From contig JADLFX010000085.1 of assembly GCA_020849665.1 (NCBI GenBank), forward strand, positions 62,001 to 126,000: DNA of 64,000 nt. The letters run 5' to 3'. The notes beneath the pieces are model-generated. The model saw only the letters and a program-made list of their open reading frames with translations, did not search any database and was not told the origin of the DNA. Position 1 is the first letter of the stretch; each line of letters begins with the position of its first letter. This document shows positions 24,266 through 32,803 of this stretch, in pieces. The stretch comes from Planctomycetota bacterium (GTDB lineage Bacteria; Planctomycetota; UBA1135; UBA2386). The translations under genes and the position numbers were made by a program.

Positions 24266-25324
24266 TCAACGGCGGCGCGTGAGGCAGACTCCTGCGACGC
24301 CGAGCGGCGGCGGCTGCTTGTGCTTGTGCGAGGGCGTCCACGAGAGTTCGAGATGCTCGTCCCCCAGCGACCAGGTCCAGAGGACGCGCGCCCCCTCCGG
24401 TTCCGCGAACCGCACGGTCGTGCCATCCGGGTACAGGTGCCCCGAGAGCGAGAGCACGCACGGCTCGCCGGGCGGCAGCAGGGCGAGGTCGACCGGGTTC
24501 ACCGGGCCCCGGATCTCGGGCGGGTGCTTCACGACCAGGAGACCGTAGGCCTCTTCGCACAGCCCTCCCCGCTCGACGCGCAGCGCGAGCACGGCCACCC
24601 CCCGCGCGCCCAGGGAATCGATGCGCAGCTCGACGCCGGCCTCGTCCGGTCCCGCGGTCCGATGGCTCCAGGCACCGGCGAAGCCCTGCAAGCGCTCCTC
24701 GAGGGCCGCGTCCCCGCCGCCTCGCTCCCGCGCGAGGGCCCCCGGCGCCTCGGGCCCGCCGGCCTGCACCGGCAGGGGCTCGTACACGATGCGCAGCACC
24801 TCGAGCTCCTTGCCGTCCGGAGCGAGCTCCCAGCGCCGCCAGCGGATGCGCCCCTCCGGCAGGCGCTCTTCGACCAGCCACCAGCGCTTCAGGTCGCGGT
24901 TGCGCGGCCAGTAGGGCTCCCAGCGCACCGCGTCCAGCTCCGGGTCGTAGGTGCCGTCCAGGGAGCGGAGCAACCCGTCCGCGGGATCGAAGGAGGCCAT
25001 CTGCAGCGAGCGCCCGTCCGCGGTGGCGCGCAGCAGGCGCAGCGTCTCGCCCCCCGCGCGCCCCTGCCCGCGGCTCTCCTCCAGGAGCAGGGTCTGGCCC
25101 TGGTCGAGGAGCCGGCCTTGCAGGCTGCGGGCGCCGCCGAGCCGCTCGGCCATGGGCAGGATCTCGCCGCGTCCCACGCGCTCGCCCACGCTGGCCAGGA
25201 GCCAGGGATGCGGCGCTCGCGGCAGGGGCGACGCCCGGGACTCCTGCGGCGCCGCGGCCGCGGGACAGGACGACGACACGCAAGCGGCGAACAGGGACGC
25301 GGCGACACCAGCCCACACTTGCAT
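24266..25324 (-). CDS. secreted protein of unknown function, first gene of a paralogous pair
   Basis: A 352-residue protein with an N-terminal signal sequence (MQVWAGVAASLFAACVSSSC); the SSSC segment could be a weak lipobox. Two beta-rich halves follow, with DGRSLQMASFDPADGLLRSLDG and LEERLQGFAGAWSHR echoing the neighbouring paralogue. The ATG at 25324 has GAGGGAAC upstream as ribosome-binding site, and TATCCT (25379-25374) lies 49 nt upstream as a possible -10. So unlike many units in this window it seems to have a leader. The function is unknown. Confidence 0.8.
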   Translation of the reverse strand: MQVWAGVAASLFAACVSSSCPAAAAPQESRASPLPRAPHPWLLASVGERVGRGEILPMAERLGGARSLQGRLLDQGQTLLLEESRGQGRAGGETLRLLRATADGRSLQMASFDPADGLLRSLDGTYDPELDAVRWEPYWPRNRDLKRWWLVEERLPEGRIRWRRWELAPDGKELEVLRIVYEPLPVQAGGPEAPGALARERGGGDAALEERLQGFAGAWSHRTAGPDEAGVELRIDSLGARGVAVLALRVERGGLCEEAYGLLVVKHPPEIRGPVNPVDLALLPPGEPCVLSLSGHLYPDGTTVRFAEPEGARVLWTWSLGDEHLELSWTPSHKHKQPPPLGVAGVCLTRRR

Positions 25325-25471
25325 CGGGTTCCCTCGTGCAGGACGCGTCCGCGGGGCGAACGGGACGCGGACGAGGATAGCGCCGCGGGTGCGCCGTGGG
25401 GTGCCCGGCTTCCGCTCCGGCGGTCAAGCGGTACGCCCCCCGCGGACGATCCATCCGGGGCCGGAACCCCC

Positions 25472-26611
25472 GTGGCGAATCTCCCCATCCACTTCCGCGG
25501 CGTCGTACTCGGCCCCTCCGGCTTCGCGCAGGAGGGGCGCGAGTGGCTCGCCGCCCTCGAGGCGGCGGGCTTCGCGGCCTCGCTGGAGGGCGCCTCGCTC
25601 GGGGCGCTGGACGCGCCGCTGCCGCCCGGCGACCAGGAACGGGTCGCGCGCTGCGCCGCCCGCCCGCGTTGCCGCGGCGGGACCACGTTCCACCACATGC
25701 TGATCCCGCACGCCGTGCCCGATCCCCGCGCGGCGCGCAACGTCCTGCACACCCTGTTCGAGACCGACGACCTGCCGGAGGAGTGGGTCCCGCGCCTGCG
25801 GGCGTTCGACCTCCTGGTGGTGCCGAGCGAGCATCAGCGCGGCGTGTTCGCACGCGCCGGGGTCGCTCCCGAGCGACTCGCCGTCCTGCCGCCGCCCCTG
25901 CGGACCGACCAGGCGGTGCGCGGCGACCCGGAACGCGCCGCCGACCCACCGCGGCCGGGCGGTGCGCGGCCGTTCCGGTGGCTCTCGGTGTTCGACTGGT
26001 CGCTGCGCAAGGGCCACGACGTGCTGCTGCGCGCGTTCGCGCGTGCGTTCCGCGCCGGCGAGGCCGAGCTGGTGCTGAAGGTCCTGCCTGGCCGGCACGC
26101 CCAGGCGGCCCTGCAGGAGCACTGCGACGGCGTCGTGCGCGCCAACGCCCGCGGCACGCCCCCGCGCGTGCAGGTCCTGCAGGCGGTCGTCGACGATCGC
26201 CGCTGCGACTCGCTCTATCGCTGCGCCGACGCCTTCGTCCTCGCGTCGCGTGGCGAGGGCTGGGGCCGACCCGTGCACGAGGCCCTGCTCCACGCCCTGC
26301 CCACGGTCACGACCGCGGGCGGCACGCTCGCCGAGGTGATGCCGCCCCACGCGGGGTTCGCGGTGCGCGCGTCCCGCGTGCCCGTGTCCGCCGAGGCCGC
26401 CGCGGAGACGCCGTGCTTCGCGGGCCTCCACTGGTGGGAGCCGGACGTCGAGGATCTCGCCGCGCAGATGCGCGCCGTGTACGAGGACCTGCCCGCGGCG
26501 CGGCAACGCGCGTGGCGCGGGCGCGAGCATGGCCTCTGGTTGTGCGAGCGCGGGCGGATCGCGGAACGGCTGCGTGCGATCCTCGCGGCAGTTCCGCGCG
26601 CGGTCGTGTGA
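25472..26611 (+). CDS. glycosyltransferase family 4
   Basis: A 379-residue GT-B protein. The N-domain has a TLFETDDLPEEWVPRLRAFDLLVVPSEHQR stretch, a form seen in GT4 enzymes of the RfaB/WbaZ-like group. The C-domain has FRWLSVFDWSLRKGHDVLLRAF and ADAFVLASRGEGWGRPVHEALLHALPTV, in which E-x7-E (EGWGRPVHE) is the donor-phosphate site. There is no membrane helix. GTG at 25472 is the start; no Shine-Dalgarno or -10 motif is obvious. It stands alone, divergent from the paralogous secreted pair and convergent with the lipoprotein gene at 26681. Confidence 0.85.
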   Translation: MANLPIHFRGVVLGPSGFAQEGREWLAALEAAGFAASLEGASLGALDAPLPPGDQERVARCAARPRCRGGTTFHHMLIPHAVPDPRAARNVLHTLFETDDLPEEWVPRLRAFDLLVVPSEHQRGVFARAGVAPERLAVLPPPLRTDQAVRGDPERAADPPRPGGARPFRWLSVFDWSLRKGHDVLLRAFARAFRAGEAELVLKVLPGRHAQAALQEHCDGVVRANARGTPPRVQVLQAVVDDRRCDSLYRCADAFVLASRGEGWGRPVHEALLHALPTVTTAGGTLAEVMPPHAGFAVRASRVPVSAEAAAETPCFAGLHWWEPDVEDLAAQMRAVYEDLPAARQRAWRGREHGLWLCERGRIAERLRAILAAVPRAVV

Positions 26612-26680
26612 GTCCGCCGCGGGGGCGCCGCATCCTCGGGACGCCCGGCCGCCGCCGCCCGCGCGCCGCGCGAGCGGCAC

Positions 26681-27586
26681 TCACCGCGGCCGCGACGCCG
26701 GCGCGCCGTCCGGCGCGGCCAGGAGTTCGCGCAGCTCCGCCAGCACCGCCTCCGCCGACCGCAGCATGAGCGTGTCGCGGCGCAGGCGCGCGGCGCGCGC
26801 GGCGAGCTCGTCGTAGGCCTTCACCGCGCCGGCGCGGTCGCCCTGGGCCTGTGCCAAGGCGAACTCCTCCAGCCAGAGCTCCGGGTCGTCCGGGCGCCGG
26901 CGCAGCAGTTCGGCCTGGAGCTCACGCGCATCGGCCAGCGAGCGTGCGGGCGCCGGCACCCGCGCGAGGCGGCGCGGCTCGGGATCGCCCTGGATCTCGG
27001 GCAGCCAGAACTCCTTCCCCTCGGGAAGGAACGCGTTCAGCACGTGGATCAGTCGGTACACGGGGCCGTAGGCGCGGCCACGCACCACGACCAGACGGCT
27101 GTCCTCGAACCACGTGACCTGCACGGCGAGCGAACGCGTCTCGCCCTCCTGCAGCTCGCCCTGCTCCTCAGGCTGGTCGGCGAGACCGGTCCCGGCCAGC
27201 ATCCGGGCCAGGATGCGGGTGGACTCCGGGCGCATGCGCCACGCGGCGACGGTGCCGAAGAGCGGCGGCCAGGACTGGTCCTGTCCGGGGGGCGGCGCCT
27301 CGGCCTCGCGGTAGGCGGCGAAGCCGTCGGCGAACACCGTGAAGCGCTGCAGGTCGGTGACCACGCCCAACGGCGACACCGAGGAGGAGCGCACGTCCAG
27401 GTGGAAGTCCTTCGGCGGCCAGATCGACGTCTGGACCTGATCCGAGGTGAGACAGCCCGCGGGCGCGAGCAGCAGGGCGACGAGCAGGACGGCGCGCGCT
27501 GCGGCCCATGCCGTCGCGCCCACTCCCTGCCCCAGGCTGGGCCCTGCGATCGATCGGCGCGACGGCCGGTCTCGGAGCGAGATCAT
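26681..27586 (-). CDS. predicted lipoprotein, function unknown
   Basis: The sequence contains a hydrophobic stretch ending in LLLAPAGC, a lipobox, so it is probably a lipid-anchored secreted protein. The mature part has no recognised domain; the C-terminal third (RRPDDPELWLEEFALAQAQGDRAGAVKAYDELAA) looks like a single TPR-type helical pair. The ATG at 27586 (301 residues) is supported by CAAAAT 11 nt upstream but gives an unusually long 44-residue leader. A GTG at 27523 (280 residues) would give a normal lipoprotein signal peptide. It is divergent from the XRE regulator, which may control it. Confidence 0.75.
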   Translation of the reverse strand: MISLRDRPSRRSIAGPSLGQGVGATAWAAARAVLLVALLLAPAGCLTSDQVQTSIWPPKDFHLDVRSSSVSPLGVVTDLQRFTVFADGFAAYREAEAPPPGQDQSWPPLFGTVAAWRMRPESTRILARMLAGTGLADQPEEQGELQEGETRSLAVQVTWFEDSRLVVVRGRAYGPVYRLIHVLNAFLPEGKEFWLPEIQGDPEPRRLARVPAPARSLADARELQAELLRRRPDDPELWLEEFALAQAQGDRAGAVKAYDELAARAARLRRDTLMLRSAEAVLAELRELLAAPDGAPASRPR

Positions 27587-27600
27587 TTGCGCGTCCCATT

Positions 27601-27630
27601 TTGGCCGGGTCGACGCCAGCGGACTATCCT
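27601..27630 (+). promoter_or_regulatory. predicted promoter of the XRE regulator gene
   Basis: TTGGCC (27601-27606), an 18-bp spacer and TATCCT (27625-27630) end 8 nt before the ATG at 27639, predicting a leaderless transcript. The region also lies just upstream of the divergent lipoprotein gene. Confidence 0.5.
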
Positions 27631-27638
27631 CGTACGCG

Positions 27639-28091
27639 ATGGCTTGCCCCATCCACGACAAGATCAACCTGCTCCTGCACCGGCGCGGGCTCCTCAAGCG
27701 CGACCTGGCCCGAGCCCTGGGAATCTCGCCACAGACCGCCACGGACATCTGCAAGGGCCGGTCGTCGATCAGCATCGAGCACCTCCGGCGCCTGGTGGCC
27801 TTCTTCCAGATCCAGGCCGACTACTGGCTGGACGAGGAGCGCATGGAGCCGACGGCAGCGGACGAGCAGGCCGTCGCCCGGGACGAACGCGTGCAGGAGC
27901 TGCGGGAGACCGGCCTCCTGGACGTGGACAAGCCGGCATGGCTCTTCGAGCGCCTGCGCAAGTTCGCGACCCAGCACCGGCAGGAGTTCGTGGACGAGTT
28001 CGGCGAGCCGAGCCCTGAGGAACGACGCGTCCTGGGCTTCCCCGCCCAGCGAGGCGGCAGCGTGGGCCGGGTCGAGCCGAGCATGGATTGA
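27639..28091 (+). CDS. XRE-family helix-turn-helix transcriptional regulator
   Basis: A 150-residue protein. Residues 8-65 form a Cro/C1-type HTH_3 domain: INLLLHRRGLLKRDLARALGISPQTATDICKGRSSISIEHLRRLVAFF, with helix 3 around QTATDICKG. The remaining 85 residues are charged and helical with no recognised ligand domain. No toxin gene lies next to it, so an antitoxin role is unsupported. It may be an autoregulator or may control the divergent lipoprotein gene 52 bp away. The ATG fits the leaderless-promoter spacing. Confidence 0.85.
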   Translation: MACPIHDKINLLLHRRGLLKRDLARALGISPQTATDICKGRSSISIEHLRRLVAFFQIQADYWLDEERMEPTAADEQAVARDERVQELRETGLLDVDKPAWLFERLRKFATQHRQEFVDEFGEPSPEERRVLGFPAQRGGSVGRVEPSMD

Positions 28092-28204
28092 CGGCGGGCG
28101 CCCGCTCCCCGGAATCTGGACATGGCCCCCGGCCTTGGCCCGGGCGCTCCCTCGCCACCGGGTTTTTCGTGGCCAGCCCCGGCCGGCCCGGCTTAGTTGC
28201 GGGG

Positions 28205-29338
28205 ATGCGCCTCACGTTCCCACTCCTGGCCGCCGTCGCGGCCGCGTGCACCGCCGAACCCCCCCGCCTGCAGGAGCCCTTGGTCCCGGCGAAGCCGCTG
28301 GTGGTCGCCGCGGGCAAGCCCGTGGCGAACCTCCCGGGCGAACGCTTCTTCCGCAGCGTCCGCCAGCTCACCTTCGGCGGGGAGAACGCCGAGGCCTACT
28401 GGTCGTGGGACGGGACGCGCCTGATCCTGCAGTCGCGGCCCACCCCGACCGAGTGCGACCAGATCTACGTGCTCGACCTGCGCACGGGCACCCGGACGCT
28501 GGTCAGCACGGGCAAGGGGGTGACCACCTGCGGCTACTTCCTGCAGGGCGACAAGCGCGTGATCTTCGCGTCCACCCACGTGGCCGACGAGAAGTGCCCG
28601 CCGCCGCCGGGCCGCGTGCGCGGGCGCTACGTCTGGGCCGTCCGCCAGGGCTACGACCTGTTCACCGCCAGGCCGGACGGGACCGACCTGAAGCGCCTCA
28701 CCGACGTGCCGGGCTACGACGCGGAGGCCACGGTGTGCCCGGTGACCGGGCGCATCCTCTTCACCTCGGTGCGTGACGGCGACCTGGAGCTCTACGTGAT
28801 GGAGCAGGACGGGAGCGAGGTGCGCCGGATCACCAACCGGGTCGGCTACGACGGCGGCGCGTTCTTCTCGCACGACGGCAGCAAGATCGTGCTGCGGTCC
28901 GGCCTCCTGGAGACGCCGGAGCAGGAGAAGGAGTACAAGGACTTCCTCGCGCAGGGGCTGGTGGTGCCGTCGCGCATGGAACTGGCGGTCTGCGCCCACG
29001 ACGGCAAGGGGTTCCGCACCATCACCAACAACGGCAAGGCCAACTTCGCCCCGTTCTGGCACCCCGACAACCGCAGGATCCTGTTCTCCAGCAATCAGGA
29101 CGACCCGCGCGGGCGCAACTTCGAGCTCTACCTGATCGACGAGACCGGCAAGAACCAGGTCCGGGTCACCAACTACGAGCAGTTCGACGGCTTCCCGATG
29201 TTCTCGCCGGATGGCAGGCACCTGGTGTTCGCGAGCAACCGCTTCGGCACCATCCAGGGCGAGACCAACATCTTCCTGGCAGAGTGGGCCGAGCAGGGCG
29301 ACGTGGTGACGCCGGCCTCGCAGCCGAGCCGGCAGTAG
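28205..29338 (+). CDS. secreted TolB-like beta-propeller (PD40) protein
   Basis: A 377-residue protein with a short signal sequence whose AVAAAC could act as a lipobox. The body contains repeated PD40/WD40-like blades: AYWSWDGTRLILQSR, DLFTARPDGTDLKRLTDV, ELYVMEQDGSEVRRITNRVGYDGGAFFSHDGSKIV, APFWHPDNRRILFSSN, ELYLIDETGKNQVRVTN and FPMFSPDGRHLVFASN. This gives a six-bladed TolB-type propeller without an N-terminal TolB domain, so it is probably a periplasmic or outer-membrane-linked binding scaffold rather than TolB itself. TTAGTTG lies 5-6 nt upstream of the ATG. The DUF3500 gene begins 2 nt after its stop, indicating an operon. Confidence 0.87.
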   Translation: MRLTFPLLAAVAAACTAEPPRLQEPLVPAKPLVVAAGKPVANLPGERFFRSVRQLTFGGENAEAYWSWDGTRLILQSRPTPTECDQIYVLDLRTGTRTLVSTGKGVTTCGYFLQGDKRVIFASTHVADEKCPPPPGRVRGRYVWAVRQGYDLFTARPDGTDLKRLTDVPGYDAEATVCPVTGRILFTSVRDGDLELYVMEQDGSEVRRITNRVGYDGGAFFSHDGSKIVLRSGLLETPEQEKEYKDFLAQGLVVPSRMELAVCAHDGKGFRTITNNGKANFAPFWHPDNRRILFSSNQDDPRGRNFELYLIDETGKNQVRVTNYEQFDGFPMFSPDGRHLVFASNRFGTIQGETNIFLAEWAEQGDVVTPASQPSRQ

Positions 29339-29340
29339 CG

Positions 29341-30381
29341 ATGCGGCGCGCCGCCCTCGCCCTGGCCCTCGCCACCGCCGCACCGGCCCAGGAACCCGCC
29401 ACGCGGCCCGACCCCGCCGCGCGGCGCATGACGGCGGCGGCGCAGGACTTCCTGGCCGCCATGCCGGAGGCGGTGCGGACCAAGGCGGTGTTCCCGTTCG
29501 CGGGCTCCGAGCGCACGACCTGGACCTTCCTCCCCGGCGAGCATCCGGGAGTGAAGGTGCGCGAGCTCGACCTGCCCGGCCGCCGTGCCGCCCACGACCT
29601 CCTGCGCGCCGCGCTCTCCCAGAAGGGCTACCTGAAGGCCAACGCGATCTTCGCGCTGGAGAACGTGCTGCGGGCCATGGCCGAGCGCAGTGGCGGGAAC
29701 GCGGCGCTCCGCGATCCCGAGCACTACGCGTTCGCGGTGTTCGGCACGCCTTCGGCCGCGGAGCCTTGGGGCTGGCGGGTGATGGGCCACCACCTCTCGC
29801 TGCACTTCACCGTGCTGCCCGCGGCGGCACCGACCGCCACGCCGCTCTTCTTCGGCAGCAACCCGGCCGAGGTCCGGGAGGGCACCATGGCGGGGCTGCG
29901 CGTCCTGGGCGACGAGGAGGACCTGGGCCGCGCCCTGGCCAGGAGCCTCGACGCGGCGCAACGCGCCAAGGCCCTGCTGCCCGGGGCAGTGCCCAGCGAC
30001 GTGATCCTCGGGCCGCAGCGCCAGGCCGACTTCCTCGGCGCCCCGAAGGGCGTACCGCACGCCGACCTGCGCCCCGAACAGCGGGAGCTGGTGGTTGCGA
30101 TCCTCGCGGCCTACGCGGGCAACCTGCGCGCCGAGCTCGCCGAGGCGCAGCTCGCGCGGATCCGCGCGCGCGGGCTGGACGAGCTGTGCTTCGCGTGGTC
30201 GGGCGAGACGGCACCGGGCAAGCCGCACTACTGGCGCCTGCACGGGCGCGGATTCGCGATCGAATTCGACAACACCCAGAACGAGGCCAACCACGTGCAC
30301 ACGGTGTGGCGCGACCTGGAGACCGACTTCGGGCGCGATCCGCTGCGCGAGCATCTCGAGCGCGACCACCGCAGGCGCTGA
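29341..30381 (+). CDS. secreted DUF3500-family protein
   Basis: A 346-residue protein with a short signal peptide (ALALALATAAPAQ). The mature sequence follows the DUF3500 pattern: AAQDFLAAMPEAVRTKAVFPF, WTFLPGEHPGVKVRELDL, WRVMGHHLSLHFTVLP, LFFGSNPAEVREG and a C-terminal PHYWRLHGRGFAIEFDNTQNEANHVHTVWRD. The family is widespread in secreted proteomes but has no established reaction; conserved His and Asn in the last segment could bind a metal. It is co-transcribed with the propeller gene 2 nt upstream. Confidence 0.88.
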   Translation: MRRAALALALATAAPAQEPATRPDPAARRMTAAAQDFLAAMPEAVRTKAVFPFAGSERTTWTFLPGEHPGVKVRELDLPGRRAAHDLLRAALSQKGYLKANAIFALENVLRAMAERSGGNAALRDPEHYAFAVFGTPSAAEPWGWRVMGHHLSLHFTVLPAAAPTATPLFFGSNPAEVREGTMAGLRVLGDEEDLGRALARSLDAAQRAKALLPGAVPSDVILGPQRQADFLGAPKGVPHADLRPEQRELVVAILAAYAGNLRAELAEAQLARIRARGLDELCFAWSGETAPGKPHYWRLHGRGFAIEFDNTQNEANHVHTVWRDLETDFGRDPLREHLERDHRRR

Positions 30382-30401
30382 GCGCGCACGGTGGCGCGCG
30401 T

Positions 30402-31181
30402 TCAGCCCATCGTCGAGCCGCCGCAGATCGACCACGCCTGCCCGGTGACCATGGCGGCCTGTGGCGAGCAGAGGTAGAGCGCGAGCTGGCCCACTTCCTC
30501 GGGCTGGACGATGCGGCCCATGGGCACCAGGGCGAGCGCCGAGGCGCGCGCCTGCTCGTAGGTGGTGCCCGTGCTCGCGGCGATCCCCTGCATGCCCTGC
30601 ACCGCCATCTCGGTCTCGGTCCACCCCGGGCAGAGCGCGTTCACCGTGATCCGGCGCGGCGCGAGCTCCAGCGCCAGTGCCTTGGTGAAACCGATCACGC
30701 CGTGCTTGGACGCGCAGTAGGCGGTGTAGCCCGGGACACCGAACTTGCCGAGCACGGAGGCGATGTTCAGCACCCGACCGCCGTCGCGAAACGAGCGCAG
30801 CGCGGCCCGCGACGCGAAGAACACCCCGTCCAGGTTGGTGCGGACCACCTCGTCCCAGCGGTCGGGCCCGTCGCTGCTGCACGCATTCGGGCCACCCACG
30901 CCGGCATTGTTGACGAGGACGTCGAGGGGACCCATGGCGCGCGTCAGCTCCGCGGTGACTGCGTCGACGGCGGCGCGATCGGTCACGTCGAGGACGCGCA
31001 CCTGGGGCGGCGCCGCCGCGGCGCAACGGCTGCGGATCAGGGCCGCGGTCTCCTCGAGGAGCCGGAGCCGCCGGCCAGTCAGCGCCACGTGCGCGCCGGC
31101 CTCCGCAAGCGCGAGGGCGATGGCGCGGCCGATGCCGGTGCCCGCGCCGGTGATCAGGGCGTTGTGGTTCTTCAGCGACAT
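30402..31181 (-). CDS. short-chain dehydrogenase/reductase (classical SDR)
   Basis: A 259-residue SDR with TGAGTGIGRAIA (NAD(P) binding), NNAGVG and the catalytic S-Y-K set in IASVLGKFGVPGYTAYCASKHGVIGFTKA. The C-terminal PEEVGQLALYLCS and GQAWSICGGSTMG are typical of 3-hydroxyacyl-CoA, 3-oxoacyl-ACP or sugar-alcohol dehydrogenases such as 3-hydroxybutyrate dehydrogenase. The substrate cannot be assigned. The ATG at 31181 has TACCAT 8 nt upstream, so it is probably leaderless and monocistronic. It converges with the DUF3500 gene. Confidence 0.88.
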   Translation of the reverse strand: MSLKNHNALITGAGTGIGRAIALALAEAGAHVALTGRRLRLLEETAALIRSRCAAAAPPQVRVLDVTDRAAVDAVTAELTRAMGPLDVLVNNAGVGGPNACSSDGPDRWDEVVRTNLDGVFFASRAALRSFRDGGRVLNIASVLGKFGVPGYTAYCASKHGVIGFTKALALELAPRRITVNALCPGWTETEMAVQGMQGIAASTGTTYEQARASALALVPMGRIVQPEEVGQLALYLCSPQAAMVTGQAWSICGGSTMG

Positions 31182-31189
31182 GGCTCGCG

Positions 31190-31195
31190 ATGGTA
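31190..31195 (-). promoter_or_regulatory. predicted -10 hexamer of the SDR gene
   Basis: TACCAT (minus strand, 31195-31190) ends 8 nt before the ATG at 31181. It is one of the best TANNNT matches to the leaderless pattern. Confidence 0.45.
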
Positions 31196-31226
31196 GCCGG
31201 GCGCGGTTCCCCGCCACGCACGCCGC

Positions 31227-31892
31227 TCAGGCCATGGCCAGGACCGCCTGCACCAGCTTGGCGACGCCCTGATCCACCTCGGAGATGCGGGCGTCGTACA
31301 TGTAGGCCGGCGTGCTCACGATCTTGTTGGCCTCGTCGACCACGAAGCCGGTGACCGGGCAGGCCTCGTGCTTCGCGCCGAGCTGGACGAGCGCCGCAGC
31401 CGTGGACTTGTCGTCGCCGATCGTGAGCGTGGGGTGCACGCCCTTCTGCTTCGCGGCCGCGGCAAGCGTGGCCGGAGCGATGCACACGGCGCCGATCGGC
31501 TTCCTGGCGTCGAGCACCTCGCCCAGGAGGCGCGCCACCTCGGGATGGACCTTGGCGGCCGCGCCCTTGGTCGCGAAGTCGCTCAGGTTCTTCGCCGCGC
31601 CGAAGCCTCCGGGCAGGATCAGGGCGTCGAGGTCCCTGGCACGAACCTCGGCCAGCTCGCGGATCTTGCCGCGGGCGATCCGCGCCGACTCCTCGAGGAT
31701 GTCGCGCTTCGCCCCCGGCACGGGCTCGTGCGTGGCATGGTTCATGACCCCAGCCTGCGGGCCGCGTGGGGCGATGGCGACGATCTGGGCGCCGGCACGG
31801 TCCAGATGCAGCATCGTGAGGACGGCCTCGTGGATCTCCGAGCCGTCCAGGAAGCCGCAACCGCTCAACAGGACACCGACCTTCTTGCTCAT
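31227..31892 (-). CDS. elbB: isoprenoid biosynthesis glyoxalase ElbB (DJ-1/PfpI-like)
   Basis: A 221-residue DJ-1/PfpI superfamily protein. VGVLLSGCGFLDGSEIHEAV, GVMNHATHEP, LILPGGFGAAKNLSDFA and the nucleophile-elbow region IGAVCIAPATLAAAA match ElbB (ES1) of enteric bacteria over the whole length, which is normal for the family. ElbB has glyoxalase activity in vitro, and its link to isoprenoid synthesis is historical. A G-rich GGGGGG tract precedes the ATG at 31892, and TACTTT (31928-31923) may be the -10, giving a leader of about 25 nt. It is divergent from the ChaN-like gene. Confidence 0.92.
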   Translation of the reverse strand: MSKKVGVLLSGCGFLDGSEIHEAVLTMLHLDRAGAQIVAIAPRGPQAGVMNHATHEPVPGAKRDILEESARIARGKIRELAEVRARDLDALILPGGFGAAKNLSDFATKGAAAKVHPEVARLLGEVLDARKPIGAVCIAPATLAAAAKQKGVHPTLTIGDDKSTAAALVQLGAKHEACPVTGFVVDEANKIVSTPAYMYDARISEVDQGVAKLVQAVLAMA

Positions 31893-31955
31893 GGTGGGAA
31901 CCCCCCGTTGGATGAGGTGGCCAAAGTACCCAGGCAACGCCTGCCCCGCACCGGA

Positions 31956-32744
31956 ATGACCTCCTGCCGTCGCCTTGCGCCGCTGTTCCTCGGCCTCCTC
32001 GCCGCGTGTGCCGGCGGGGGCGTGGGCTGGCCCGAGGCGCCGGCGGTCGGCGATCCGGAGCCGAGCGGACCCGGCTATCTGCGGGAGTACAAGGAGTCGC
32101 ACTACCGCGAGCTGGGCACGGACTTCGACCGCACGCTGACGGAAGAGGCGTTCGTGAAGGAGGTGCAGAGCGCACGCGTCCTCTTCCTGGGCGACGTGCA
32201 CGACGACGTCGAGCTGCACCGCGACCATCTCCGGCTCCTCGACGCGCTGCTCGCCTTCGGGTGGACGCCCGCGCTCGGTCTCGAGGCCGTGGGCAGCGAG
32301 GACGATGCTCTGCTGCGCCAGCACACCCTGGGCGACCTGCCGATGGTCACGCTGCGCAGCGCGATCCGCGCGCGCTGGCCCGAGAGCTGGCTCGAGGACG
32401 GGAGTGTGGACGCGGCGTTCTACCGAGCCCTCCTCGAGCGGGCCCGCCGCCATCGCCTGCCGGTGTTCGGACTCGAACCAACGCCCAGACTCCCCCTGGA
32501 GGAGCGCGACGCGCGGATCGCGGCGGCCGTGCGGCGCGCCGCGGCCGCGCATCCCGGCCGCCCGATCGTCGTGGTCGTCGGCCACACCCACCTGCTCGGC
32601 CAAGGCGCCCTGATCCGTCGCATCGGCCTCCCCTCGATCGCCGTCGGCGCCCGCCTCTCCCCCGCCCTCGAACGCCGCGCCGCGTCGCTCGCCCCAGGCT
32701 ACGCCAGGACCAGCGGCGGAGTGTGGTACCGGAAACGACTCTGA
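31956..32744 (+). CDS. ChaN-like haem-binding-type lipoprotein
   Basis: A 262-residue protein with a lipobox LLAAC near residue 18. RVLFLGDVHDDVELHRDHLRLLDALL is the start of the Cofac_haem_bdg (DUF399, ChaN) fold, and VVVVGHTHLLGQGALIRRIG the conserved C-terminal strand with histidines. ChaN relatives bind haem at the surface or have EreA-like folds. The protein is slightly shorter than ChaN. Its last codons (CGG AAA CGA CTC TGA) lie inside the dispersed 3'-end repeat, which supplies the stop codon. It is convergent with sthA, 18 nt apart. Confidence 0.82.
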   Translation: MTSCRRLAPLFLGLLAACAGGGVGWPEAPAVGDPEPSGPGYLREYKESHYRELGTDFDRTLTEEAFVKEVQSARVLFLGDVHDDVELHRDHLRLLDALLAFGWTPALGLEAVGSEDDALLRQHTLGDLPMVTLRSAIRARWPESWLEDGSVDAAFYRALLERARRHRLPVFGLEPTPRLPLEERDARIAAAVRRAAAAHPGRPIVVVVGHTHLLGQGALIRRIGLPSIAVGARLSPALERRAASLAPGYARTSGGVWYRKRL

Positions 32745-32803
32745 GCAATCTCGACGGTCGTGTTACGCGCGCGTGACACGACCGTCGAGATTGCTCTGAG
32801 TCG
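32736..32803. repeat. dispersed 3'-end repeat, two inverted copies forming a 33-bp-arm palindrome
   Basis: Arms 32736-32768 and 32771-32803 are inverted copies with two mismatches and a 2-nt loop. Each arm contains the core AGCAATCTCGACGGTCG followed by a GTTAC/GTGAC half-palindrome. The arms lie at the 3' ends of two convergent genes, contain both stop codons (TGA at 32742-32744 and, on minus, TAA at 32765-32763) and match single copies at 38577-38612 and 42948-42995. A bidirectional 3'-end function is possible; there is no T-tract. Confidence 0.85.

Noticed and set aside
27639-28091. Toxin-antitoxin system around the XRE protein
   Set aside because: No small toxin-like ORF lies next to it. 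The neighbours are a lipoprotein and a beta-propeller gene.
28123-28167. GC stem followed by a TTTTT run after the XRE gene, possible terminator
   Set aside because: The stem is only about 5 bp, and the T-run starts some 20 bp beyond it, so it does not fit an intrinsic terminator.
31227-31892. Intracellular protease PfpI
   Set aside because: The sequence matches ElbB end to end and lacks features specific to the PfpI peptidase group.
32736-32803. Insertion-sequence ends or an attachment site at the perfect palindrome
   Set aside because: There is no transposase or integrase near, no target duplication is visible, and the same unit recurs at other gene ends in one orientation.
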